Assembly (NCBI GenBank): GCA_045222555.1
Contig: JBGUYY010000086.1
Location: forward strand, 1-64,000
Direction: 5' to 3'
Origin: UBA1756 sp045222555
GTDB lineage: Bacteria > Bacteroidota > Bacteroidia > Bacteroidales > WCHB1-69
Length of the DNA: 64,000 nucleotides
Below are positions 16,010 to 23,804 of the stretch, piece by piece. Position 1 is the first letter of the stretch. Each line of letters opens with the position of its first letter. The notes under the pieces are model-generated. The model was not told the origin of the DNA. It did not search any database and was given only the letters and a program-made list of their open reading frames with translations. A program made the position numbers and the translations under genes.

Positions 16010-16995
16010 TTTGTGGGCAGCGATTTGATGTTGTCAAGAAAATCTTTCTCCACTTGGCTCAATGTATGCTGCTGGTATTTTTTATACTCGTTGGTGGCGT
16101 GGTTAATGGCTTGTTGGTGCGACACGGTTCCTGCATCTTGAAGCAGTTTTTCTCCGCTCATGGTTAGGATCTGATCCAGATGTGCGGCCCAATCTTTCAT
16201 GGTCATGGTTTGTTGCCGTTCCGCCTGTCGTTCCGCGAAGTCCAAGTAACCTGAAACAATCTGTCCCATGGCTCGCAACTCCTTTTCATCCAGGTAGTTT
16301 TTCGCAACAACTACATCTTTCAAATGCGGCCGATCTCCCTCAAATGTCGTTAAGCCCATGAACTCTTTTTCAGCATCGGCGCGACTGACGATAACTTCTG
16401 CCGCCGTATGACCATGAACTGCATAATGAATTTTGTTCTGCACCCGTTTGAAAAACTCTACGGAGATGTCCGCTGTGGGGTCGTAGTCAATACTTGTGGC
16501 GTAGATGTCAAGCACCTGTCTGTAAAAAACCTTCTCCGACGAGCGGATGTCGCGAATGCGTTCAAGAAGTTCTTTCCAATAGCCACCTCCGCCAAGGTTC
16601 TTCAGACGGTTGTCGTCGAGGGCATAGCCTTTGCGGATGTATTCTTTCAGAACACGTGTCGCCCAAATGCGGAACTGGGTGGCCTTGGCCGAATTCACAC
16701 GGTAGCCGATAGAGATGATCATATCGAGATTATAATAGTCTATCAATTCCTCGACCTCGCCCCGTTTACCTCTATGTATGACAGTTGCAATTTTTGCAAC
16801 CGTCATCTCTTGTTTTAGTTCACCTTCTTTGAAAACGTTAGCAATGTGACGGCTAATGCCGGATTTGTCAACTCCAAAAAGCTGCGCCATTGCTTTCTGG
16901 GTCGCCCAGATCGTTTCTTCCTTTACCACAACCTGAATCACTCCTTCTTCTTCAGGGAGCTGGTATAAAATGAATTGCGTTTCGTTGTTCGTCAT
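16006..16995 (-). CDS. RhuM family protein
   Basis: A 329-residue protein of the RhuM family, named from a Salmonella pathogenicity island gene. The N-terminal 100 residues (TIWATQKAMAQLFGVDKSGISRHI at about 28-51, then YYNLDMIISIGYRVNS) look like a DNA-binding or phage-regulator type domain. The rest (FYRQVLDIYATSIDYD, then KNYLDEKELRAMGQIVSGYLD) is the RhuM core. The biochemical role is not known. It is an intact relative of the regulator fragments at 5470 and 31940. It overlaps the acetyltransferase gene by 4 bp. A minus-strand TATCTTTGC promoter element lies at about 17042-17050. Confidence 0.85.
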   Translation of the reverse strand: MTNNETQFILYQLPEEEGVIQVVVKEETIWATQKAMAQLFGVDKSGISRHIANVFKEGELKQEMTVAKIATVIHRGKRGEVEELIDYYNLDMIISIGYRVNSAKATQFRIWATRVLKEYIRKGYALDDNRLKNLGGGGYWKELLERIRDIRSSEKVFYRQVLDIYATSIDYDPTADISVEFFKRVQNKIHYAVHGHTAAEVIVSRADAEKEFMGLTTFEGDRPHLKDVVVAKNYLDEKELRAMGQIVSGYLDFAERQAERQQTMTMKDWAAHLDQILTMSGEKLLQDAGTVSHQQAINHATNEYKKYQQHTLSQVEKDFLDNIKSLPTK

Positions 16996-17196
16996 ATTGT
17001 ATTCTGTCGTTTGAGAGTCTATGCTGACTGCTAATCAGTCCGCAAAGATACAACTTCTTTATCAGAATACGGGGATAATATTTAAATTTTTACAAAAAAT
17101 TAATCAATAGCATTCATTCCCAGTTGGGGAAATTCGCCATTTTTCAGCCCGCAAAAAATATTTTTCAAAAGTAAAGTTGGATTTCAAAAAAAGTTG

Positions 17197-17205
17197 TATT
17201 TTTGC
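17197..17205 (+). promoter_or_regulatory. Promoter of thioredoxin and probably tRNA-Leu
   Basis: TATTTTTGC with a TTG 17 bp upstream (17177-17179) fits the Bacteroidota promoter. It is 32 bp before the trxA ATG. Confidence 0.65.
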
Positions 17206-17237
17206 ACGCTTTTTTCAAAACCATCAATCAAGACATT

Positions 17238-17552
17238 ATGGCATTAGAAATTAACAGTGGAAACTTCGAAGAAGTCATCAAAAGCGACAAGCTGGTGATC
17301 ATTGACTTTTGGGCAACGTGGTGCGGTCCCTGCCGCGCTTTGGCTCCGATCATGGACGAACTCGCCAACGAATACGAAGGCAAAGTCGTCATCGGAAAGT
17401 GCGACACTGACGAGAACAACGACATTGCCATGCAGTTCGGCGTTCGCAACATCCCGATGCTGGTGTTCTTGAAAAATGGCGAGGTGGTGGAAACCCTGGT
17501 CGGTCTGCAGCGCAAACCCGACCTCGTGAAACTCATCGACTCGTTGATGTAG
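17238..17552 (+). CDS. trxA: Thioredoxin
   Basis: A 104-residue classical thioredoxin, a cytoplasmic disulfide reductant. The active site WCGPC has Cys29 and Cys32, and the cis-proline is in RNIPMLVF. An in-frame ATG at 17202 overlaps the promoter, so the start is placed at 17238, giving MALEINSGNF and the usual length. The tRNA-Leu gene begins 7 bp after the stop with no terminator between, so the two are probably one transcript. Confidence 0.96.
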   Translation: MALEINSGNFEEVIKSDKLVIIDFWATWCGPCRALAPIMDELANEYEGKVVIGKCDTDENNDIAMQFGVRNIPMLVFLKNGEVVETLVGLQRKPDLVKLIDSLM

Positions 17553-17559
17553 CAACCCT

Positions 17560-17640
17560 GCCCGGGTGGCGGAATGGTAGACGCGCTCGTTTCAGGTGCG
17601 AGTGTCGAGAGACGTGCAAGTTCGACTCTTGTCCCGGGCA
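17560..17640 (+). tRNA. tRNA-Leu (anticodon CAG)
   Basis: A complete cloverleaf: acceptor GCCCGGG pairs with CCCGGGC (17633-17639), discriminator A at 17640. The anticodon stem CTCGT/GCGAG encloses the loop TTCAGGT with CAG. A long variable arm typical of Leu and Ser tRNAs and a T-arm with TTCGACT follow. CCA is not encoded directly after the discriminator. It reads CUG codons. Confidence 0.95.
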
Positions 17641-17645
17641 CACCA

Positions 17646-17686
17646 AGCAGCCCTTCAGAATTCTCTGAAGGGCTGCTTTCTTTTTT
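17646..17686 (+). terminator. Strong terminator after tRNA-Leu
   Basis: A perfect 14-bp stem (17646-17659 with 17664-17677) and a 4-nt loop are followed by TTCTTTTTT. It would end the trxA-tRNA transcript. Confidence 0.92.
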
Positions 17687-17718
17687 AACCCAAAATGCCA
17701 TGATGTTGAAAAAATGAT

Positions 17719-17727
17719 TATTTTTGC
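17719..17727 (+). promoter_or_regulatory. Promoter -7 element for the 17794 gene
   Basis: TATTTTTGC, 66 bp before the ATG at 17794 and just after the terminator of the preceding transcript. Confidence 0.55.
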
Positions 17728-17793
17728 CGCACATTTTTAAAAATCCCACTTTTGAGCCGACGACATGATGGCATATAACCATGTCTTAGTACG

Positions 17794-18162
17794 ATGAAAA
17801 AAATTATGCTGATGCTTTTCGCCATCACCATGACAGCAATGAGTTATGCTGCTTCAACCTTCAATGTCCCCGATGAACCACAAAACAACGTGGAAGTTAT
17901 TTTCACCGTAAATGGTGTTGAATGTAACGAGGGCGTTAGCTATGAAATCTATTGGTATTCCTCTCTGGAAGAATATGTGATTAAATTCTACAACAACACC
18001 GACAGCTACGTGTCGATTACCTACCAGTACCGCGTGAAAGACGGTGAGTACAGCAGTCACTGGCGTGATGGGTATGCAGGCTGTACATCAGGCGGCACTT
18101 CCGACTACAACCCCGCTGGCGAATGGGGAGACGTGCGTGACGTGGAATATGAGAAGAAATAA
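17794..18162 (+). CDS. Small secreted protein of unknown function
   Basis: A 122-residue protein that I do not recognise. It has a clear signal peptide (MKKIMLMLFAI...MSYAAS) and a mature part of about 100 residues, rich in Tyr, Ser and acidic residues. Two cysteines (VECNEG and YAGCTSG) could form a disulfide. Alternating polar and aromatic segments such as SYEIYWYSS and VSITYQYRV suggest a beta sandwich. It is the first gene of a plus-strand set; the next gene begins 3 bp after its stop. Confidence 0.7.
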   Translation: MKKIMLMLFAITMTAMSYAASTFNVPDEPQNNVEVIFTVNGVECNEGVSYEIYWYSSLEEYVIKFYNNTDSYVSITYQYRVKDGEYSSHWRDGYAGCTSGGTSDYNPAGEWGDVRDVEYEKK

Positions 18163-18165
18163 TAA

Positions 18166-18846
18166 ATGCATTTTTTAGGCATCCACATCTTCTACTACCT
18201 GCTGGTGGCGGCATTTCTGCTGCCCCGCATCCCCGTGGTGGGGAAATTCTTCAACATCATCAACACGCTCATCCATGAACTGGGGCACGCACTGATGTCG
18301 CTGCTGCTGAACGGCAAAGTCGCTCACATCCAAATCTTCCAAGACACCAGCGGCGTTACCACCACCAAGTCCGATTCGAAATTCAAATCCATTTTGGTGA
18401 GTCTGGCAGGATATCCCTTCGCCTCCGCAGTCGCCTTCGTCTGCTTTTTCCTGCTGTCGGTGGGCTATACGAAATGGATATTAGTGGGACTCTCCGCCAT
18501 CTTCCTCCTCATGCTCATCTTCTGGATCCGCAATGGGTACGGAGTGGCATGGGTGCTGGTGTTCACGCTCATCAATGTGGCACTGATCTACTTTTGGCGC
18601 AACGACACCGCCAACGAGATCGTGGCATGGTTCTATAGCATGATGATTTTGGTGGAATCGGTATGGTCCACATGGGTGCTGGTGGTGCTGTCGGTGAAGA
18701 CCCCCGACAAGGCAGGCGATGCCACCAACTTGCATAAATTCACCCACTTGCCCGCTGTCATCTGGGCCGTGCTGTTCGCCCTCTTTGCCCTTGCAATGGC
18801 CTACCTGAGCTTGGTGAAAGTACATATTCTTCCTTGGTGGTTTTAA
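18166..18846 (+). CDS. M50-like membrane metalloprotease
   Basis: A 226-residue membrane protein with HELGH at 37-41, the zinc-binding motif of M50B-type peptidases. Hydrophobic segments lie near 7-22, 74-96, 103-122, 127-144 and 203-222. TTTKSDSKFKSILVSLAGYPFASA at about 62-85 matches the conserved Gly-Pro region of the family. Small M50B proteins are thought to cleave membrane-embedded substrates, but none is known for this group. It lies between the small secreted protein and the AlgX-like gene, with gaps of 3 and 6 bp, so the three probably form an operon. Confidence 0.82.
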   Translation: MHFLGIHIFYYLLVAAFLLPRIPVVGKFFNIINTLIHELGHALMSLLLNGKVAHIQIFQDTSGVTTTKSDSKFKSILVSLAGYPFASAVAFVCFFLLSVGYTKWILVGLSAIFLLMLIFWIRNGYGVAWVLVFTLINVALIYFWRNDTANEIVAWFYSMMILVESVWSTWVLVVLSVKTPDKAGDATNLHKFTHLPAVIWAVLFALFALAMAYLSLVKVHILPWWF

Positions 18847-18852
18847 TTTTAA

Positions 18853-20157
18853 ATGATGAAGATAAGAGAACAGAAAACGGGATTTGTGCTGTGGCTGCTG
18901 TTTCTGCTGCTGCTTTTCGCTCCCATTGTGCTCTCTTTCTTCCCATCATTGTCGGGCGAAAAACTTTACGGCGTGTCTGATGGCAAAGCCGTGTTCTGCT
19001 CGTGGCGCAACATCCAGAAACATGAGTGGCAGAACTCCATCGAAGATCAAGTAAAGCATCATATCGGATGTGCGAATAGTTGGGTTAGACTTCATAATGA
19101 ATTGAATTTCAAATTATTCAGACATACCAATGCAGAAAAATTGGTTTTGGGAAAGAATGATTGTTTTTATGAAGAGATGTACATCACCGAATATCTCGGT
19201 CATAATTATATTGGAAAAGATTTTGTAGAAAAAAAGGTGGAGAATCTGAAGCGGCTGCAAACCCTTCTGCATGAAAAGTATGGGATAGAGTTGCTGCTGG
19301 TATTCGAACCCGGCAAAGCGCACTTCTGTCCGGAGAACATCCCCGACCGCTACCAGCCCACCGTGAAAACCACCAGCAACTACGAGGCTTTCACGGCGGC
19401 CTGCCACCGCGCCGGCGTGCACTACCTCGACCTCAACGGCTACTTCTCCCGCCTCAAGGCCACTTCTCCCCACCCGCTCTACTCCAACTACGGCGTGCAC
19501 TGGAGCAGCTATGGTCTGTGGCAGGCCGCCGACACCCTCGCCCGCTACATCGAGCATGAATGCCGCATCAACCTGCCTGACATCGTCTTCGCGGGCGACA
19601 GCAACTCGAAGTACAACAAGGACTTGGACTTCGACATGGAGCCTGCCATGAACCTGCTTTTCCCCCTCCCCCACGAAACCCTCAACTTCCCCATCTGCTA
19701 TTTCCGCCACGACGACAGCAGCTTCACCCAGCCGCGCGTGCTCACCATTGCCGACAGCTACTACTGGAGCATCTGGAACAGCGGCATCGCCGAGAACCTC
19801 TTCTCCGACAACACCTTCTGGTATTACAACCTCACCGTCTATCCCAACATCTGGGACCCTATTGAGTGGGTGGACAAGAGTAAAACAAAGGAAGTTATTC
19901 AGAATAAAGATGTTATCTTACTAATGATTACCGATGCCAATCTCTACAACTTCGGTTGGCAGTTTGTGGAAGAGGCGTTGGCGGCCCTTGATCCCGACTG
20001 GAAGATTCAGCCCGACATCGACGCCTTCAACTGCATCATGAACACCACCGAGAACGGCCAACACCAGTGGTACCTGAACCTGCTGGAGCGGTCGCGCCGC
20101 AAGCAGATCCCCTTCAGCAAGGTGCTACGCGAAGAGGTGGAACGAATTCAGCGGTGA
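18853..20157 (+). CDS. AlgX/AlgJ-like SGNH protein, membrane anchored
   Basis: The 434-residue protein has an uncleaved N-terminal membrane segment (about 11-30) and a periplasmic domain like the SGNH fold of AlgJ and AlgX, which acetylate exopolysaccharide. Candidate catalytic residues are the His in YGVHWSSYG (216) and the Asp-Ser in IADSYYWS (301-302), equivalent to the DxHW and Ser motifs. The first position of the DxHW motif is Gly instead of Asp. Partner MBOAT acyltransferases are not in the window. About residues 65-125 are encoded by more AT-rich DNA than the rest. Role in envelope acetylation is an inference. Confidence 0.72.
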   Translation: MMKIREQKTGFVLWLLFLLLLFAPIVLSFFPSLSGEKLYGVSDGKAVFCSWRNIQKHEWQNSIEDQVKHHIGCANSWVRLHNELNFKLFRHTNAEKLVLGKNDCFYEEMYITEYLGHNYIGKDFVEKKVENLKRLQTLLHEKYGIELLLVFEPGKAHFCPENIPDRYQPTVKTTSNYEAFTAACHRAGVHYLDLNGYFSRLKATSPHPLYSNYGVHWSSYGLWQAADTLARYIEHECRINLPDIVFAGDSNSKYNKDLDFDMEPAMNLLFPLPHETLNFPICYFRHDDSSFTQPRVLTIADSYYWSIWNSGIAENLFSDNTFWYYNLTVYPNIWDPIEWVDKSKTKEVIQNKDVILLMITDANLYNFGWQFVEEALAALDPDWKIQPDIDAFNCIMNTTENGQHQWYLNLLERSRRKQIPFSKVLREEVERIQR

Positions 20158-20197
20158 AAAGTTCCCTGAATGGCTTTTTTCTCTACCCAAAAATTTG

Positions 20198-20206
20198 TAT
20201 TTTTGC
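20198..20206 (+). promoter_or_regulatory. Promoter -7 element of the flavodoxin gene
   Basis: TATTTTTGC, 20 bp before the ATG at 20227. It overlaps the longer in-frame extension from 20170 and argues against that start. Confidence 0.65.
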
Positions 20207-20226
20207 AGCCAACAAATTTGGCTTTT

Positions 20227-21081
20227 ATGAAAAACACAAAATTATTGCTGGTCCTTGCGACCGTAATGTTGACCGCTTCATGCGCAAAAAAACAGCAGCC
20301 CGTACCGGAAGTTCAGAAACCGAAAGATCCTAAAATACTGGTACTCTATTACTCACAGACCTCCAACACCAAGGCTGTGGCGCAGGAGATTGCCCAAAAA
20401 CTCAATGCTGACATAGAAGAAATCGTCATGACGCAACCTTACGACGGCGACTTCCAAGCCACCATCGACCGCTGCATGGTGGAGCGCGAGCAGGGCATAA
20501 TTCCCGACATCAAGCCGGTGGCCGCCAAGATTGCCGATTACGACGTCATCTTCCTCGGTTACCCGGTATGGTTCGGCACCTACGCACCTCCCGTGGCCAC
20601 TTTCCTCAAACAGACCAACCTGAACGGCAAGAAGATCGTGCCTTTCTGCACCTTCGGCAGCGGCGGACTGGAATCCAGCGTGAAGGATTTGGAGAAAGCC
20701 GCGCCGAAAGCAACCGTGCTGGACGGTTATGGCGTGCGCGCCGCCCGTCTGGATGCCATGCCCTACGAGGTGGACCAGTTCCTGAAGGCCGGCGGCTTCC
20801 TACAAGGAGAGTACACCCGTCTGGAAATGTTTCCCGCGCAGCGTGAGGTGAGCGACAAAGAGGAGGTCATCTTCAACACAGCCGTAGATGGCTACCCGAT
20901 GCTGCACGCCAAAGCCAAGACCTTCGCCAGCCGCAACATCCCTAACGGAGTCGAATACCTGTTCTACGCTATTGACCTGCCCCGCAAGGACAATCCCAAG
21001 ATGCCGCCCGCCGGCGAACTGCAAGTATATGTAACCGTTGAAAACGGCAAAGCACCCGTATTCACGAAAGTCATTCGATAA
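20227..21081 (+). CDS. Flavodoxin-domain lipoprotein
   Basis: A 284-residue protein with a lipoprotein signal (LTASC, Cys19), so it is anchored in an envelope membrane. A flavodoxin fold follows: LVLYYSQTSNTKAVA at about 39-53 is the FMN phosphate loop, YPVWFGTYAPP near 116-126 is the isoalloxazine loop. The C-terminal 100 residues are not part of the usual flavodoxin. Exported flavodoxins of this type are common in Bacteroidota; the redox partner is unknown. The next gene starts 41 bp downstream. Confidence 0.88.
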   Translation: MKNTKLLLVLATVMLTASCAKKQQPVPEVQKPKDPKILVLYYSQTSNTKAVAQEIAQKLNADIEEIVMTQPYDGDFQATIDRCMVEREQGIIPDIKPVAAKIADYDVIFLGYPVWFGTYAPPVATFLKQTNLNGKKIVPFCTFGSGGLESSVKDLEKAAPKATVLDGYGVRAARLDAMPYEVDQFLKAGGFLQGEYTRLEMFPAQREVSDKEEVIFNTAVDGYPMLHAKAKTFASRNIPNGVEYLFYAIDLPRKDNPKMPPAGELQVYVTVENGKAPVFTKVIR

Positions 21082-21122
21082 GATCAAATCATCTGAAAAT
21101 TAATCATTATAAAATACAGAAT

Positions 21123-22997
21123 ATGAAGAAGTTGCTTTTCTCCCTCCTTTTCGTGGCCACGATACTTACCCTTTCGGCGCAAGACCTGTACCGCGCCCGT
21201 CAGGACGGCCATGTGGACAGCGTATATGCCGGCATTGATCTGCCGGATTCCTATACAGGCCGCGGGGTCATCATCGGAGTTACCGACTGGGGCTTCGACT
21301 ACACGCACCCCGTGTTTTACGACACCACCGGCACGCAGTACCGCATCCTGCGGGCATGGGACCAGTTCCGCACGGCAGGCCCCGCTCCTGAAGGCTTCGA
21401 CTACGGCACCGAGTTAGTGGGACAGGAGCAGCTGCTGGCCGCGGCCTGCGACACCAGCAACTTCTACGGGCACCACTACCACGGCACGCACGTCGCCTCC
21501 ATCGCGGGCGGCAGCGGCGCCGGCACCATCTACCGCGGCGTGGCCCCCGAGGCTGAGTTCATCTTCGCCTCCTTCCGCGCCGATGAGCAGTCGGTAATCG
21601 ACGCCTTCGAGTGGATGTACCGCGTGGCACAGGAAGAGCAGAAACGCCTCGTCATCAACATGAGCTGGGGATTGTACTGGATGGACAACTTCGACGGCAC
21701 CGGCCCGGTAGGACAGAAAATGAGAGAACTCAGCGACCTCGGCGTGGTGTTCGTGACCAGCGGTGGCAACAACGGCGATGAGCAATTCCACCTCGGCCAC
21801 ACCTTCAACAACGACACCCTCCGCAGCCGTTTCATGTTCCCCGCCGACAACAACAGTCCCTACTACTGGGGCACCTCCCTCTCCATGACCAATAGTCCCG
21901 GCAAACCCTTCTCCGTGAGCTTCATCTGGTGCAACAATCAATATCAAACCATCGATGCATCACCCTTCTACCATACTGCCGACGGCGACAACTATACGGA
22001 AGGCTATCTCACCAACGGCACCGACACCATCATCTACAATGTGGAGGTGATTGAAAGCGACGAGAGCGGCCGCCCCGAGGCACGTGTGCGTGTGAAGAAG
22101 CCGGCCAATCTCAACTCCAACTGGCGACTCGGCATCGCCGTAGCTGCTGCTGAAGGCGACTTCCACGCATGGAACGTTGCAGAACTCACCAGCGGTGTCG
22201 GCAACTGGGGAGGCAAATGGATGGGAGTGAATGCATTAGGATGGAAATACGGCGACTCGCAGTACGGCACCGGCACCCCCGCCTGCGTGGATTGCGCCAT
22301 CACCGTGGCCGCCCACCAGTCGGGAAGTTGGGAAGATGATGTGTGGCATCCGGGCGACATCTGCAGCTTCTCCAGCTACGGTCCCACCATCAACGGTCGC
22401 GACAAACCCGACATCTCCGCCCCCGGCTACAACGTCATCTCTGCCAACTCCAGCTATGCTGACGAGCACAATACGCCCGTCACCACCGTCACCTTTGAAG
22501 GTCGCGAATACAGTTTCATCAGACTGTCAGGCACCTCCATGTCGTCGCCCTTCACCACCGGTGTGGTGGCGCTGCTGCTGGAGGCCAACCCCACCCTCAC
22601 CGCCCAGCAGGTGAAAGAGTCCCTGATTTTCTCGGCTACTCACGACAGTCTGACCGAAGCCCGCGGCATGGTGCGCTTCGGCCACGGCAAGGTAAACGCC
22701 TATCAGGCTGTGCTGCGCGCCCTCTACCATGTGGGTACACAGGATTTTGTCAGCACCGCCAACATCTATACCCTCTTCCCCAACCCCGCCACCGACCAGC
22801 TCTTCATCTCCACCCCCAACAACCAAGAGGCTACCACGGCCTATCTGTACGACCTGAACGGCCGTCTCCTCCAGACCATGGTCATCAGCCAAGGGGTGAA
22901 CACGATGGCGTTGGGCAGTCTGCCCAACGGGACCTACATTCTGAAAATCGCCAACGCCCATTTCACCGAAAGCAAGAAGGTGGTGATCGCCCGCTAA
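21123..22997 (+). CDS. Secreted subtilisin-like serine protease with T9SS sorting domain
   Basis: The 624 residues comprise a signal peptide (ending LSAQ), an S8 peptidase domain and a T9SS type A domain. The catalytic triad is Asp55 (GVTDWGFD), His123 (YHGTHVAS) and Ser472 (SGTSMSSP), with Asn in the oxyanion region. There is an insertion between His and Ser (about 230-370), so the domain is long for an S8 peptidase. The C-terminal domain begins LFPNPATDQLF and ends ESKKVVIAR. There is no long propeptide. A surface or secreted protease for protein or peptide digestion is the likely role. The stop overlaps the next start by one base (TAATG). Confidence 0.93.
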   Translation: MKKLLFSLLFVATILTLSAQDLYRARQDGHVDSVYAGIDLPDSYTGRGVIIGVTDWGFDYTHPVFYDTTGTQYRILRAWDQFRTAGPAPEGFDYGTELVGQEQLLAAACDTSNFYGHHYHGTHVASIAGGSGAGTIYRGVAPEAEFIFASFRADEQSVIDAFEWMYRVAQEEQKRLVINMSWGLYWMDNFDGTGPVGQKMRELSDLGVVFVTSGGNNGDEQFHLGHTFNNDTLRSRFMFPADNNSPYYWGTSLSMTNSPGKPFSVSFIWCNNQYQTIDASPFYHTADGDNYTEGYLTNGTDTIIYNVEVIESDESGRPEARVRVKKPANLNSNWRLGIAVAAAEGDFHAWNVAELTSGVGNWGGKWMGVNALGWKYGDSQYGTGTPACVDCAITVAAHQSGSWEDDVWHPGDICSFSSYGPTINGRDKPDISAPGYNVISANSSYADEHNTPVTTVTFEGREYSFIRLSGTSMSSPFTTGVVALLLEANPTLTAQQVKESLIFSATHDSLTEARGMVRFGHGKVNAYQAVLRALYHVGTQDFVSTANIYTLFPNPATDQLFISTPNNQEATTAYLYDLNGRLLQTMVISQGVNTMALGSLPNGTYILKIANAHFTESKKVVIAR

Positions 22998-23743
22998 TGG
23001 AGCCTTTCCGGTTCAAGCATTTCGCGCTCCGCCATGAGGCCAGCAGCCAGCGCATCGGCACCGACAGCGTACTGCTGGGTGCTTTGGCACCCATAGAGAA
23101 TGTACATACCGTATTGGACGTGGGCTGCGGCTGCGGGGTGATCGGCTTCTGCATCGCCGACCAGCTGCGACGAGCCGGGGCCAAAGATATAGCCCTAACG
23201 GGGGTTGACATCGATGAGGCCTCGGTACAGGAGGCGCAGGAAAATGCCGCCCACTTTCCTACCCCCGACACCATTCGATTTGAGTTTCGCAAAGAATCGA
23301 TACAGGAACATGTGCGGCTGGCAGAACCGCGTCGCTACGACCTCATCGTGAGCAACCCTCCCTTCTTTGTCAGCTCGCTGAAGCCAGCCGATGAGCGACG
23401 GAGGCAGGCGCGCCATACCGACGGTACGCTTTCATTTTGCGAACTGGTAGAGGGAGTTTCCCAGCTGCTCGCGCCAGCCGGCCATTTCGGACTTATCCTT
23501 CCTTATAATGAGTTTCTCTCCTTCGAGAAAGAATCTCAGGAGAAACTTCATCTCGCCGAACAATGGCTCATCCGCCCTACACCATCCAAGCCCATCCATC
23601 GCGTCATCGCTATCTATTCCCTTCATCCCACCATCTCCACCACTATAAAAGAACTTTGTATCCGCGATAGTAAGGGGCATTACACAGAAGAGTACCGGCA
23701 GCTGACGGGGGAACTCTATCTGAAAACAACGTTTCAAGAATAA
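22997..23743 (+). CDS. yfiC: tRNA1(Val) A37 N6-methyltransferase, YfiC type
   Basis: A 248-residue SAM-dependent methyltransferase. LDVGCGCGVIG at 40-50 is the SAM motif, VDIDEASV at 70-77 the acidic loop, and SNPPFF at 119-124 the NPPF catalytic motif of adenine-N6 methylases. QRIGTDSVLLGA at 18-29 is typical of the YfiC/TrmN6 group, which modifies A37 of tRNA-Val. Substrate assignment follows from the family. The ATG overlaps the subtilisin stop, and a bidirectional terminator follows. Confidence 0.9.
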   Translation: MEPFRFKHFALRHEASSQRIGTDSVLLGALAPIENVHTVLDVGCGCGVIGFCIADQLRRAGAKDIALTGVDIDEASVQEAQENAAHFPTPDTIRFEFRKESIQEHVRLAEPRRYDLIVSNPPFFVSSLKPADERRRQARHTDGTLSFCELVEGVSQLLAPAGHFGLILPYNEFLSFEKESQEKLHLAEQWLIRPTPSKPIHRVIAIYSLHPTISTTIKELCIRDSKGHYTEEYRQLTGELYLKTTFQE

Positions 23744-23775
23744 AAAAAGCACCGACAGTCAGCCGGTGCTTTTTC
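23744..23775. terminator. Bidirectional terminator between yfiC and pnp
   Basis: AAAAAAGCACCG and CGGTGCTTTTT pair around ACAGTCAGC. Runs of A before and T after make it work on both strands between convergent genes. Confidence 0.9.
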
Positions 23776-23804
23776 ATATCTATTCATAAGATAGTTTCGC
23801 ATGA

